From NCBI GenBank assembly GCA_930367205.1, contig OV884009.1, forward strand, positions 94,199,189 to 94,263,188: DNA of 64,000 nt. The letters are read 5' to 3'. The stretch comes from Acanthosoma haemorrhoidale (Eukaryota > Arthropoda > Insecta > Hemiptera > Acanthosomatidae). A model generated the notes under the pieces. That model saw only the letters and a program-made list of their open reading frames with translations, had not been told where the DNA came from and did no database searches. Within the stretch, counting starts at the first letter, position 1. The number at the start of each line of letters is the position of its first letter. This document shows, one piece after another, positions 1-10,039 of the stretch. Both the position numbers and the translations under genes were made by a program.

Positions 1-1215
1 GTGGCCCAAAAAATTGATTTTTTTCTTCCCCAACAGAGACTTCTCCATGGACAATTTTAATCCGAATTCGCGGACTCTTTGAAATACACTTCTTAGGTGC
101 TCAACGTGCTCTGCCTCCGTTCTGCTGAAAACTAACAGATCGTCCATGTAGACCTGGCATACCGCTTCGTCTATTCCCCTCAAAAATTCATCCATTAGGC
201 GTTGAAAGGTAATCGGGGCGTTTTTCAGTCCAAATGGCATCCTGGTAAATTGATAATGCCCCCTCTCAAATGTAAAGGCCGTTTTGTCTTGGTCGTTCGC
301 ACTCATCTTGATCTGGTGATAGCCTGCCTTTAGATCTAGGGTACTAAATATTGTCGCCCCGTTCAATCTGTCTAATATGTCCTCAAATCGGGGAATAGGA
401 TACTTCTCATCCGTCGTGTTCTCGTTTAACTTCCGATAATCGATAACTACCCTGTATTTCTCCGTCTCGTCCCCAGGTCTATTTTTCTTCCTCACTGCCC
501 ATAGAGGACTGTTATATGGCGAAGTGCTATCAATTATAATCCCTTGCCGTTTGAGACTCTCTAGCTCCTCTCTAATATGCCTACGTAGTGCCTGCGGATA
601 TCGTCTCTCTTTCACGTATGTGACGCGTTCTTTCTTTAACTGGATCTCGTGGACCGTCTTCCCAGTCGCTCCTAGCGTGTCTCCCTCTACGTAAAAAATA
701 TCCTCAAACTCCCTCTGTAGGCCTTCCCTCCAGCCCTCTATTTTATTAACCGCCCCTATCCGCGCTCTTCCGTCCCATATAGTCCCTTGACATTTATATT
801 CCACTTTCCCCAACTTAATGTTCCATTTTTCCCCGATATTCTCCACACGCGCACCTACCTTCCACAACATGTCGCACCCAACTATCACCTGGTACTCCCG
901 CGGCATGTTTCCTACGATATGTATCTTTAGATCTCCCCCTTTCTTCGCCCACCTATTTAGCCCTATGACTAACTCTCCCACTACCTCGCAAGGGCCTCCC
1001 AGGGTGATTAAACTACAATTACATACCTGAATCTGGAGTGCCCTCTCTCCACCATACAGCCTCTCCAGCGCTCCGCGGGACATGATGGTGTTGGTGCTTC
1101 CCGTGTCCACCAGACACATCTCTCCTCCTTTGACCCTAATTATTGGCAACGCACACATCCTCTCCCGAATTGCATTACATCTCAGGATGCGGTCGCCTCT
1201 CTGCCGACACGCTCC
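1..1215 (-). CDS. pol: Pol: aspartic protease and reverse transcriptase (partial)
   Basis: The frame directly continues gag after its UGA and is open for 405 codons to the window edge. The retropepsin active site DTGS falls about 37 codons after the stop (Asp codon at 1107-1105). About 180 codons later the RT domain begins, with the usual blocks: SPYNSPLWAVRKK, then a VVIDYRKLN block, then TLDLKAGYHQI with the first catalytic Asp, then MPFGLKNAP, and the YMDD box at 150-139 with the catalytic Asp pair. These residues are intact. RNase H and integrase would lie off the left edge. No ATG lies close to the start, which agrees with translation as a Gag-Pol fusion. It copies element RNA into DNA inside the Gag particle. 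Confidence 0.93.
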
Positions 1216-2406
1216 TCAGGCTTCATCACGTTGCTCCCATCTACGTGACTCGACCTTCTGCCCTGTCTGTCTCCTGTTTCTGCTGCGCCTCGCTTCTTCT
1301 CCTTCAGTTCCCGAAGTCCCTGATGACTCATCTTCTGATGATCCACTCTCCCCATGTGTCATGCTCCGTCTCTCTCTTACTTCTTGAGTGTTTACCTCCA
1401 TTGGTTCTGGTCGTTGGTATTCTCTCCTCCGGAAGATATACGGGCAATGCCTCGCGATGTGTCCTTCCTCGCCACACTCAAAACATTTTGTTCGAGGACA
1501 CTGTGCCACTAAATGTCCTGCCTTCCTACATCCGTGGCATTTTCTTTCTTCCCTGGGCGGGGCATACCTCGGTCTCGTTCCTCTAAATCTTCTTTCTCCT
1601 GTCGTTCCCTTGTCTCTGCCAATAACGGACGTTTCTGGTCTCCTCCAGGTTGGTTTCAGGGTCCGGGTTCTTTTGTATGCAACTCGGCTCCACTCATTGT
1701 CGACGTCTTGCACCCTCACTTCTTCCTCCTTGGCACTAGTGTCGATCATTGATTGTGCACACTCCGAGAACGAGCGCTCATCAGAGAATCCTTCCTTTCT
1801 TCCTGTCTCCTTGGCCAGTTGCACTTTTAGAATTGTGGATAAGAATCCCATTCTACCCTCCACCTCTTCTACGCTAATCGACTCTCTCATCTTCTCCGTT
1901 ATCTTATTGAAACGGACTACTAACCCCGCAGCATATTGCCCGTTACTTTGTCTTGGGGACTTTGTCTCCCTAAACATTTGGAATATGTCCTCCTCGGGAG
2001 TCCATCGTCCTCCTCCGTACGCCTTCTTCAATCTCATCTTAATTAATTCCCACGGGGTTTCTTCATCTGCCTGAATTTGATTCAGTATACTTCTCTTGAC
2101 CCGACATATCAGGGCCGCCTTCAACGATTCCGCGTCTCTGGGATCTATTAAATTTTCTTCTGCTTTAGCTCCAATTAAAGCTGTGAGACGGTCTCCTCCT
2201 TTTAGGAAATGGTTCAGCTCACCAAGTTCCCCAGTGAATCTCTCCAGCTCCGCAACAGCCTTCCTCAGATCCTGGGTATTCATCGCTTTTACCCTCATCA
2301 GCGCGAGCGCCGTGGCATGAACTTCTGGCATAGTTCCCACTCTTCTAATATCTGCTCCCTCTACGAGATTCAAGACGGGCTGTCTCAAAATTCCTCCTTC
2401 AGTCAT
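1216..2406 (-). CDS. gag: Gag polyprotein of the Ty3/gypsy element
   Basis: A 396-residue open frame starts at the first ATG after the primer-binding site. Residues about 1-230 are helix-prone and charged, as expected of the capsid region that assembles the virus-like particle. A basic linker (about 245-289) follows. Two CCHC zinc knuckles of the form CX2CX4HX4C lie at 290-303 and 308-321; they bind element RNA for packaging. The tail is rich in acidic/serine and then arginine residues. The frame ends at a UGA (1218-1216) and stays open beyond it in the same frame into protease and RT, so pol could be made by stop-codon readthrough. No frameshift or damaged knuckle residue is seen. Length is normal for an insect Ty3/gypsy Gag. 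Confidence 0.92.
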   Translation of the reverse strand: MTEGGILRQPVLNLVEGADIRRVGTMPEVHATALALMRVKAMNTQDLRKAVAELERFTGELGELNHFLKGGDRLTALIGAKAEENLIDPRDAESLKAALICRVKRSILNQIQADEETPWELIKMRLKKAYGGGRWTPEEDIFQMFRETKSPRQSNGQYAAGLVVRFNKITEKMRESISVEEVEGRMGFLSTILKVQLAKETGRKEGFSDERSFSECAQSMIDTSAKEEEVRVQDVDNEWSRVAYKRTRTLKPTWRRPETSVIGRDKGTTGERRFRGTRPRYAPPREERKCHGCRKAGHLVAQCPRTKCFECGEEGHIARHCPYIFRRREYQRPEPMEVNTQEVRERRSMTHGESGSSEDESSGTSGTEGEEARRSRNRRQTGQKVESRRWEQRDEA

Positions 2407-2484
2407 CTTCTCTCTTTCGCGTATAGAAGAAAAAAAAACAAAAAAAAATTACGCTCGCACTCGATAACTCTCTTTCTCCACGGT

Positions 2485-2502
2485 TCCCGGGTTTCGGCAC
2501 CA
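2485..2502 (-). promoter_or_regulatory. Primer-binding site, tRNA-Phe type
   Basis: On the plus strand these 18 bases read as the 3' end of animal tRNA-Phe including CCA (TCCCGGGTTTCGGCACCA). The minus-strand element RNA is therefore complementary to tRNA-Phe and would use it to prime minus-strand cDNA. It abuts the LTR directly, which fixes the LTR edge. The tRNA match is from my knowledge of insect tRNA-Phe, not from a search. Confidence 0.85.
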
Positions 2503-2927
2503 GTTAATGTTTATTGAATTACAAGCTAAGAAAGGTTGGTAATAAGAACACGTAGAACGTTATAACAAGACTGCTTTATTTAGACCAAGATACCTCTATC
2601 TATAGGTATTACCTGTAAACATATACTGATAACATATGTTTGGGGATTAAGGCTGGGCACTAGCGGTGCCTGGACTTAACTTATATATATATATATATAT
2701 ATATAATCTTATCATTAACAAATGGTATGTTTATCAACATCCTAAGGCCTGTGTCTCATAACTTATAATAATCAGCTCGATTATAATTATCTTATCTTAT
2801 CCTATTAGTAACTTATCTTCCCTTCCCAGACCTCTATTCTAAATAATTGGCTCCCGCGACCATTAGGCATAAGACAGTTGTTGGTTCCTCATGGAGCTCA
2901 GTCCCCATTTAGCTCTCAGCTTGTAAC
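2503..2927 (-). repeat. 5' LTR of the Ty3/gypsy element
   Basis: The 3' boundary (2503) is fixed by the adjoining primer-binding site. The 5' boundary near 2927 is inferred from short inverted ends (GTTA...TAAC on the minus strand) and is less certain. Inside are a TA dinucleotide tract at 2682-2705, suitable as a TATA promoter for minus-strand transcription, and a downstream AATAAA signal (minus, 2580-2575). This order suits U3-R-U5. The second LTR is outside the window, so LTR identity (insertion age) cannot be read here. Confidence 0.75.
2682..2705 (-). promoter_or_regulatory. (TA)n TATA-like tract in the LTR
   Basis: A pure TA run sits about 100 bases upstream, in minus-strand sense, of the AATAAA at 2580-2575. 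It is the obvious TATA-box candidate for element transcription. It is also a microsatellite, so its length may vary among copies. Confidence 0.5.
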
Positions 2928-2991
2928 CATATATAATTGTACATTTCTGTTTTATGCGAAATAAAGTTTCTTTTTTAACAGAAATATAATT

Positions 2992-3183
2992 GACGACGAA
3001 GAAGCAAAGACAAAACCGATGGAGGCGCTATCTGGCATCACAAAAGTGGAATTTAAGAAATGTTTCGAACAGTAGAATAGTATATTGGACAGGTGTATTG
3101 TCTCCAATAGAGAGTACTTTGACGGAAATTAAAGGTTTTTGTAAAAAAATTAAATAAATCACTTTGTACAAAAATAGGTTTCT
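2992..3183 (+). pseudogene. Mariner-like transposase C-terminus, decayed
   Basis: Conceptual translation gives MEALSGITKVEFKKCFEQ, then (after a stop) a stretch like ILDRCIVSNREYF and a lysine-rich tail. This resembles the C-terminal end of a group of Tc1/mariner-type transposase-like proteins, which carry an EQW..R.DKCI..GEYFEGD pattern. An in-frame stop replaces the expected Trp after FEQ, and more stops follow. No catalytic region or terminal inverted repeat is visible nearby. A related tail lies at 28837-28960. Family assignment is from memory of the motif and is moderate. Confidence 0.5.
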
Positions 3184-3255
3184 TTTTGATACGCCCTCGT
3201 ATGTCCTCTACTAATGTATTGTTGCGAAGTATAAGTTGCAGCGTCTGTAACTAAA

Positions 3256-3414
3256 TGGAAACAATTGCAAGTGTTCCGTAATGAAGTTCTTCGCACAGCC
3301 GTCAACGCCTCAAGGTTATTAGAAACCAACAGTGACCTACACAATGAATCAATCAAAGATGCCGTTAAAGCAAAATATTACAACAACCAGGAAAAGTCAT
3401 CTGGTGTTAAATGA
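3256..3414 (+). pseudogene. Jockey-type LINE RT C-terminus, fragment
   Basis: An open stretch reads WKQLQVFRNEVLRTAVNA followed by an LH-E-S/I-D region and a stop at 3412-3414. The pattern Q-x-F-x-N-K/E-x-L-R-T-x-V-N-A, then xLHxD, is the hallmark after the reverse transcriptase domain of jockey-clade LINEs. The same pattern is seen independently at 11902-12225 and 4790-5146. The preceding part is interrupted. Unlike most LINE copies in this window it lies on the plus strand and diverges from the main family. Confidence 0.6.
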
Positions 3415-4789
3415 ACCTTTTTCTGAATTAGGTAGACTTTGCACATCTCCAAGGCTAAACCCCAGGCTGTTAAAGGAAGTAATGTTTTAGCACAATGTTA
3501 ATTATTAATTTTAGCAGATGCCATGTCACTGTACACTGTCAAAGGTCTGTTAAATAATTTAATGAAAATGTTTATTTTTTAATTGTTGTTGTTCGCTCGG
3601 GTGTCACTTAGTATGACTATTTCCACACAATGCTAATGTTAAAATTTTCCTGGTTTGTATCTATCCATGTAAGGATAATTAATCCGATCTTATAAATAAT
3701 AAAAAAAATGTGGTGAAATGTAAAAACAAAAAGTGTGTATGTGAAGAATAAATAAAAAGTCATGTTTGTAAAGTTGTACTCGATTCATAAAATAGTGTGC
3801 GCATATGAAACTTGGAATACTCAGTGCTTCTTTATACGAGTATATTTTTAAAAAAATTAGAAGTTTCCTGAGTAAACCGATTACTGCAGATCCCGAAGGG
3901 AGAGGTTCTACTTTCAAAAAGGTGAAATGAACATTCTTACGGTGGTCTGTGTGTTTTACAATAGTGCTTGCAAAAATGATTTTCAGTACCTTAGGGTTTA
4001 GTTTGCAATAGATTAAACGAGTATTACAAAAAAAACCTTCGTGATAGCAAATAAGTTAACATCTCACTCAATTGTATATTACATGGCGACCGGATCATTT
4101 TTAGGGCCAATCAAGCAGCCTGACAAACAAACTTACAAAAGTCTTTCGTTAACAAAGTAATATTTACCCTTCAGACTATTAATATTTACTACGCATATTA
4201 ACAGACAAATTTATGATATTTGAGATTTGAAGTATAATGTTAACGAGGTGTAAACCACTAAAGAGAATCATAGTTAATAGACACAGCTCTAAATTTGTCC
4301 TCTTTACAAAAGCATTCCCGGTAGTGCATTTCAAAGAGAAACTAATTATCTAAATGAAGAGTTAATATTAGCTGAATCCAGGAAATGTGTTTAGCGACAA
4401 AGAGCAGATTACAGGACCCGTGAACTCCCCATTCCCATCAAATTAAGGATTGGGACATCTAATTGTCCACTGAATGGAATTTAATCCTTGATCATATTTG
4501 ACCGGGCAACTAAAGTAGAAGAAACCTTATAATTGATATTGACAATAATTAAATAATTAACTTGAATAAAACTTATATAAACCTTAGACGTTGGTGCAAT
4601 AAATCGTCATTTCTCGGTCGGTATGCGCAATTGGTATTCTTCAACATCCAAAGTAGGGCAGATGAACTAGGCAAATTACAATTTGCTTATCAAGAAGTAA
4701 TATATGAGATTTAAGAACTCGTGCATTTACAATACACTATTCTACTTAATCACATGAGCATTTCATGCTCATTTATAAAAATACTACAC
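3415..4789. other. No gene recognised
   Basis: AT-rich sequence. Short open frames occur, for example minus 3917-3690, but none shows a recognisable domain, and composition does not differ from surrounding non-coding DNA. It is probably old repeat debris. Confidence 0.5.
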
Positions 4790-5146
4790 ATTCTGCCCAG
4801 GACCGTCCACGTTAGTTGTTGAGTTCCCAAGTTGGAGAACGGTCAGGAATTGAGTGGGGATGTTACCTAGTGCCATAATAAAGTATCTAGCCACATAAGT
4901 ATATATTTACAATAGACCACAAGATCACAACCGCTTTAAGCGACGAGGATGATTGTAGGGTCGAGTGTCACTGCACTTAGAGAAGTGGGACCTAAGTATT
5001 TGGATGAGTATAAAGGTTTACGTGGAATTTGGTAAATCTTGATGTTATAAGACCAAGGACAGTTGGAACATGTAAATGAACTGATTATTGTGAAGGGGCG
5101 TGTTGTTGACGAAGAAGGGAGTGTTGACTATAGTTCTGAAAACTTT
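4790..5146 (-). pseudogene. Old jockey-type LINE 3' fragment
   Basis: On the minus strand the right end reads KVFRTIVNTPFFVNNTPLHNN. It is the same post-RT motif as in the better copy at 11902-12225 but diverged. After a frame break, the end of the protein is recognisable as a YNHPRRLK-like string around 4960-4940, where the better copies have YNPPRRLK. The following region toward 4790 fits a 3' UTR. It resembles the decayed 15720-17690 copy more than the common young subfamily. Frames are broken throughout. Confidence 0.6.
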
Positions 5147-5255
5147 TTATTTTCGTATCTATTTACAAGAATACCGCTTAAGGACTGAAATTGTGTTTTC
5201 ACCCACAAGTACCAAATACCTTATACATTAGGTAGAATTTAGGGAATAATTGATA

Positions 5256-5760
5256 AGCTGTTTTTTTTTTATTCAAAAACTTTATTATAAAAACATTACA
5301 ATCTGCCTTATTGGTCAATAAGTAATTGTGATAAATGTTCTCATTCATAATATATTTACAAATCTCATTCACTATCTCATTCATACAGTATTTAAAAACA
5401 GCCCAGAGACGTCCCAAATCCACAAGGTTGTCACCTCCCTCGCATGCGAAAGAGGAAGCGGAGTCTCGGGAAGTCCCCCATCTGACGCGTCACCGGATAA
5501 GAACCAGTGGAGGCTGAACAAGAGCACGAGAGCCACAGACGCTCAGGGCATGGAGAAACTGGGCATGGCTAGGACTCCCACTGACACGTATTTATAGCAG
5601 GTCAAGACGCCACTACCACTATAGTTTCCAAAGAGCGTTATAGGGATGAGTGGCGCAGTCTAATGACTGTGCTAGGGGATTAGGATGATTAGATAGGTTA
5701 CTGTGGAATTTCATGAACTTGGAAGGTATATTCAAGGATGTAGTTGATATATGTATAGAG
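5256..5760 (-). mobile_element. 5'-truncated jockey-type LINE (3' end)
   Basis: On the plus strand it starts with a T run (the LINE poly-A tail), then the complement of an AATAAAG signal. The family 3' UTR follows, recognisable by CATTACAATCTGCCTTATTGG, the CTCATTCAT repeats and the CGCATGCGAAAGAGGAAG block. The last residues of the ORF2 protein (KFMKFHSNLSNHPNPLAQSL) read on the minus strand at about 5740-5640. The copy stops abruptly near 5760 against a minisatellite. That truncation is typical of incomplete reverse transcription from the 3' end. No target-site duplication was identified. Confidence 0.8.
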
Positions 5761-5775
5761 TGTACAACGAGCACG

Positions 5776-6160
5776 AACGTAGAAATACATACATACCTAT
5801 AGATACAAACATTTCTACGACTGCTAACGTACCCATTTATTATACATGTTGATAAAAACATTTTACGACCGCCACCGTAGGAAATACAGACATGCAGATA
5901 GATACAAACTTACTACGACCACTGACGTAGAAAATACAGCCATGCAAATAGATATTTTTACTTTCACTAACGTAGAAAATACAGATGTACAGATAGATAC
6001 AAACGTTTCTGCAACCGCAAACATAGAACATACAGATATTCACGTAGAGCTGGTTAAAAACATTTCTGCTTCCATTAACGTAGAAAATATGGAAATAAAG
6101 GTAGATGCGAACATTTCTACGACTGCTAAGGTAGAAAATACAAATATACAGCTAGATTGA
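5776..6160. repeat. 51-bp minisatellite with open coding frame
   Basis: About seven to eight degenerate units of roughly 51 bp (one of 57) share a core of AACGTAGAAAATACAGA and TAGATACAAACATTTCTACG. Because 51 and 57 are multiples of three, the plus strand keeps a 104-residue open frame (5846-6160) with a 17-residue period (NVENTDVQIDTNVSATA-like units). The minus strand also has an open frame over 6043-5840. No signal peptide or known domain is seen. Coding status is unproven; the open frame may only be a by-product of unit length. Confidence 0.75.
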
Positions 6161-6337
6161 AAGAGGCTAGTTTCGTAGCATTTTGAAGGTAAAGCGTGTC
6201 CCTTAAGGGAAAAAAATCCACGGTGTATTTATCATAATTGGTACGTGGCGCCGAGGTGCTAGTGTTAGTAGTAGACTAGGCGTTACCTGTTAACCTTCAA
6301 TTTGGTCTTCTTAATTGTATTCACTACTTTTTTTATC

Positions 6338-6400
6338 CTCACGTAGCTCAACCGTTAGACGACAGGAATCTTGGGTTCAGCACATAACCTCCTATTGTAA
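6338..6400 (+). repeat. Possible tRNA-derived SINE head
   Basis: TAGCTCAACCG at 6344-6354 matches an RNA polymerase III A box. GGTTCAGCACA at 6374-6384 is a weak B box. The 30-base spacing and lack of tRNA pairing argue against a functional tRNA, so a SINE relic is the better guess. Confidence 0.25.
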
Positions 6401-9400
6401 TTTGATGTCTAATATGCATGTTTCTACCTAGAAGCAGACCAGAACACACACATTGCCTGTCAGCTGGATGTCTTACAATGCTAAGAAAAACGTGGCTTAA
6501 TTTTCGTACAGGAGGAGGTCGATTATTTATCGTAGGGAGAAATGTAAATAGGGTCACGTGTTTTATTTCAGTTGGCCAGGGCCCCCACTTTGTCTGGGAT
6601 CTATGACTAGATTGCGGCCCATTGTAAACTGGGCTCCATTCCAGGTAGCTTTATAAACTGACCTGAACACAATTTTAAGAGCTTTGCAGGCCGGCAGAAC
6701 GTTGTTTGTTTTCCCCCACAGTTGTACAAATAGCTTTTTTTTTGTTTCTATCGAACAGGAAAAATAATTAAATATCAATGAAACACGATTCAATTTAACT
6801 GTAACTAAAAACTGCGAGGGTTTAACATTTTGTCGGTGCCGAATTCGCAAATTTATATTTAATACACGTTTTCTTTCATTGGCCTATGATTGGATTCGTA
6901 ATAGCCAGCTCAATACAGCCATGTCAAATACTTCATTTGTACCTTCCTCTACAAACTTTTCCATACCCAACTAATTTCATTTATCTTTTCCATATTTAAC
7001 ATCAGATATTCATCGACGCCAAACCCGTTAGATCCTTAACCCCATATAATTACAATTCCACTCAGTTCCTAAGACATAATAGCAATATCCTTTATGGAAC
7101 TCCCTTCTTACCTCCATTCACCACCCATCCTTAAGTGTGTTCAAATTCAGATTATTTAGTTATCTGTTATCACAAGAAAATTAGTAGTTGCATACATTCC
7201 TAACTTACGAAAGAGTGTTGATTTTAACGTATGTCACTATTAGGCAGAAGTACATATCTATTTATGGTATTTTTATTTCTTATATATTACCCAATCACGT
7301 ATTTGTGTAGTCATTTTATTTATCTAGCAAGTTCTTTTTTTCATATTTTTTTAGTTTACAAATATTTCATTTAATGTTTTTAATTCCTGATAAATATGTT
7401 TTTTACGTTTTTATGTATATACTTTTCTGATTTAATTTAATTTTATTATAGTCGTATATTGTAAATTTTATAGGCGAACTGATTCTGTCAGAGAACCCCC
7501 TATATGTTGAATAAATATTTGATCTTAAAGGAAATAGAGTCCCAGAATAAAAAACGTATTATTACAGTCTAGTTGATGTAATAGGAACCACGGTACTTTT
7601 CTTTGGGTTCGAGAAAGGCAGGAATTTTTAATTTTAACGAGTTGACTTTGAGACTAGAAAATCCACTAAGAAACAACATTCTACAAAGAACTACATATCT
7701 TAGATCCTTACTCAACCTGAGTTTCACACCCTTTGGTCTATATAGACTGTCCTCTTAAAAATAACGCAGGACTATGCCAATTCTTTTTTAATTCGGGCAA
7801 AGCTGCGAAGGCGGTTTGGGACCCCCCTCAATTTAATTCTATTTGATGGCAACACTGTGCTGTGTTCCCTCAAAAAAGTACTAATGTAACCTTTCTAGAA
7901 TATGTGATTGTTGTTTTCGTATATCAGGTTATGTAAGTTCCTGGCTACAAAATGTATTAAAATAAATCTGCTCTATTTAATGGAGCTGTTGTGTTAACCC
8001 AATTACACTGTCTTCTGTTTTTAATTGTTAATTATTATTCTTGTTCTCTCTGAAGAAAAACTATTAAATCGTTCAGTCCTCATTGGTAATTATTCTGTAA
8101 CCATCTGTAACTCTATCCAACTATTCCTAACATCTTACCAGTTCAGAATGAATTTCCTCGAGGATTCATTGCTATATACAACCACTAATTTTTTCCCTCC
8201 GTCTTCCTGGCTGTACAAACTCCATAAATATTATTTGTGCATACATCCGAAATTGGCCCACCCTACAAACGTATCCTGACTTCTATTATTTTCTTACTAG
8301 GATGCCTAAAGCCATGTCTTTAAATACCACCAAAACAAAACTGATCGTAATTGGAGATTATATCATAGGATATATTATAGCATACCATATCATAGAATAG
8401 ATACATTAGATTAGAAGAAAATTCCACCTTTTCTCAATGAAATGCGTCATCGTGAAATCCTCCTTAATACCTGTAGCTGAAGGTAGGGCTTCAGTAGGGG
8501 GGGGGGGGCAGAAGCAAGAATGTGCCCTGAATAACGGTTATGAAAGGAGTTGCATATTAATGTTTTTATCTCGATGATAGATACATAGAAAAACATCTTT
8601 GATTTGGGACTATAGTCCCTTCACTGAGGGGGGGGGGGAGGTCGAAACTTATATTCCTTTTTAGTACAACTAATATCTAAAGATAAATGAAAACGTTCTA
8701 CCTGACTCTGAGCAGAGTAAAAGTACTCAGTGACTCGACTACTAGGTCTCCTGCAAACAACAGCATACCACTCTGGCTAACAAAAAAAAAAAAAAAAAAT
8801 ACATCATACAGGGGGGAAAAAAATTAATAAATGGTATACCTAAAATTCGAAAAATATCATCCAATAATTTTTTTTAAATACAAAGAAGGTGACAATACAC
8901 GTTTAAAGTAATTTAAAAAAAGAAGAAGATAAATAATAATATAAAATAAATAAATATTAGTATGTACTTACACCTTTACAAGGTAGCAGCTGTGGGTGTA
9001 TCAACAGTAAAAATAATACTAAAATAAAATATGAAAATATTGAAAACGAATACATAATTCCTAGGATCGGAAACGTCTGTCAAGGCAGTAAGGAGGTGTA
9101 GGAATAGGAGTGTTTTAAAAGTACGTAAGGGTGAAACATGACCGGATATTAAGAGGGAGAGAATTCCTGTGACTATTGGAGCGAGTAAAAAGGAGCGGGC
9201 GAATGCAGTTTCGTGGGAAGATGTAAAGGTCAGAAAGACGGCATTTTGTGCCCAGGGTGATTGAGGATTTCAACTGTAAGATATTGTAAATGTATGCGAG
9301 AATGAATGACACTGGATAGTTTGGAAAAGGTGTGGACCAAGGACGTATTGCCTACGGAGGGAAGGGAAGGGATGTGTTACACCTGAGCATCGTGGAGTCC

Positions 9401-9770
9401 CATAGATACATCTAACAAACCATGCACATAACACATCATTACTCACTTCAACTTATCCCCCAGCCCTACCGAAGACTCCCTTATACAACACAACACGACC
9501 ATAATCAAGTGAGGGAAAATGAGGAATGATATCAGGAGTGGACTTTTAGGCTGTGGCAGCGAATGGCGAAAAAAGTTGAATAATTTAAGTACGGCTATTA
9601 ACTATCGGGGTTTCCATGAAAGGTCCTAATCCATAATTATAAATAGCTTTTGACTGTGGAGCGAAAAGTGATAAGACAACGTTATCCAATACTATTAATC
9701 ACGATTAATGTAGTTCAATTGTCTTAGGATCTACATTTTAGAATATTACTAAAATGACTAGATACAGCAC
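6401..9770. other. No gene recognised; two G homopolymers
   Basis: Long AT-rich stretch with scattered short open frames lacking domains. G runs of 11-12 bases lie at 8507-8518 and 8628-8638, and an A run at about 8780-8799. No RNA gene or element end could be supported. Confidence 0.5.
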
Positions 9771-9778
9771 TCCCTCTC

Positions 9779-10035
9779 TTCTCTCACACTCTTGGTCGGC
9801 CTCGTATCCAGTGATCGGCTGGCGAAAGAGCGTGAAGGACTTCCCAAGACTCCGTTCCTCTTTCGCATGCGAGGGAGGTGACCATAAACCTTGTGGATTT
9901 AGGAGGTATTTGGGCTGTTTGTAAATACTGTACGAACGAGTGAACGAAGAATTGTAAATGTGGTATGAATGAGAACATTTATCACAATTACAAATTGCCC
10001 AATAAGGCAGATTGTAATTTTATCATAATAAAGAT
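9779..10035 (+). mobile_element. 5'-truncated jockey-type LINE, 3' UTR only
   Basis: This is the reverse complement of the common LINE 3' end, here on the plus strand. It includes the CTCTTTCGCATGCGAGGGAG block, the GTATGAATGAGAACATTTATC block and AAGGCAGATTGTAATTTTATC, ending in an ATAATAAAG signal near 10032. It contains no coding part. Orientation is opposite to most copies in the window. Confidence 0.8.
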
Positions 10036-10039
10036 GTAT

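Larger units (their letters stand above)
1..2927 (-). mobile_element. Ty3/gypsy LTR retrotransposon, 5' part
   Basis: Read on the minus strand, the parts come in canonical order: LTR (about 2927-2503), an 18-base primer-binding site (2502-2485), gag (2406-1216), aspartic protease, and reverse transcriptase up to base 1. RNase H, integrase and the 3' LTR would lie left of the window. Protease before RT fits both Ty3/gypsy and Copia, but RT following protease directly, without an intervening integrase, together with the gypsy-like RT motifs, points to Ty3/gypsy. No frameshift and only one in-frame stop occur across 2.4 kb of coding sequence, so the copy looks recent. Activity cannot be judged without the missing half. 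Confidence 0.93.

Noticed and set aside
1082..2074. Plus-strand open frames over the gag-pol region (e.g. 1388-2074, 228 residues)
   Set aside because: They are antisense shadows of gag and pol, whose minus-strand frames carry zinc knuckles, DTGS and YMDD. The plus frames show no domains.
2940..2990. AATAAA-like word just outside the LTR as a host polyadenylation site
   Set aside because: AATAAA is expected often in AT-rich DNA, and no transcript unit could be attached to it.
5840..6043. Minus-strand frame over the minisatellite as a Cys/Tyr-rich secreted peptide
   Set aside because: The repeat unit length (a multiple of three) explains open frames on both strands. There is no signal peptide, and the Cys spacing follows the DNA repeat.
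8507..8640. Two nearby G runs as ends of a CRISPR-like or integron array
   Set aside because: There are only two runs, without conserved flanks or spacers, in a eukaryotic repeat landscape.
9115..9312. Minus-strand 65-residue frame as part of a LINE endonuclease
   Set aside because: I could not place any conserved endonuclease block in it.
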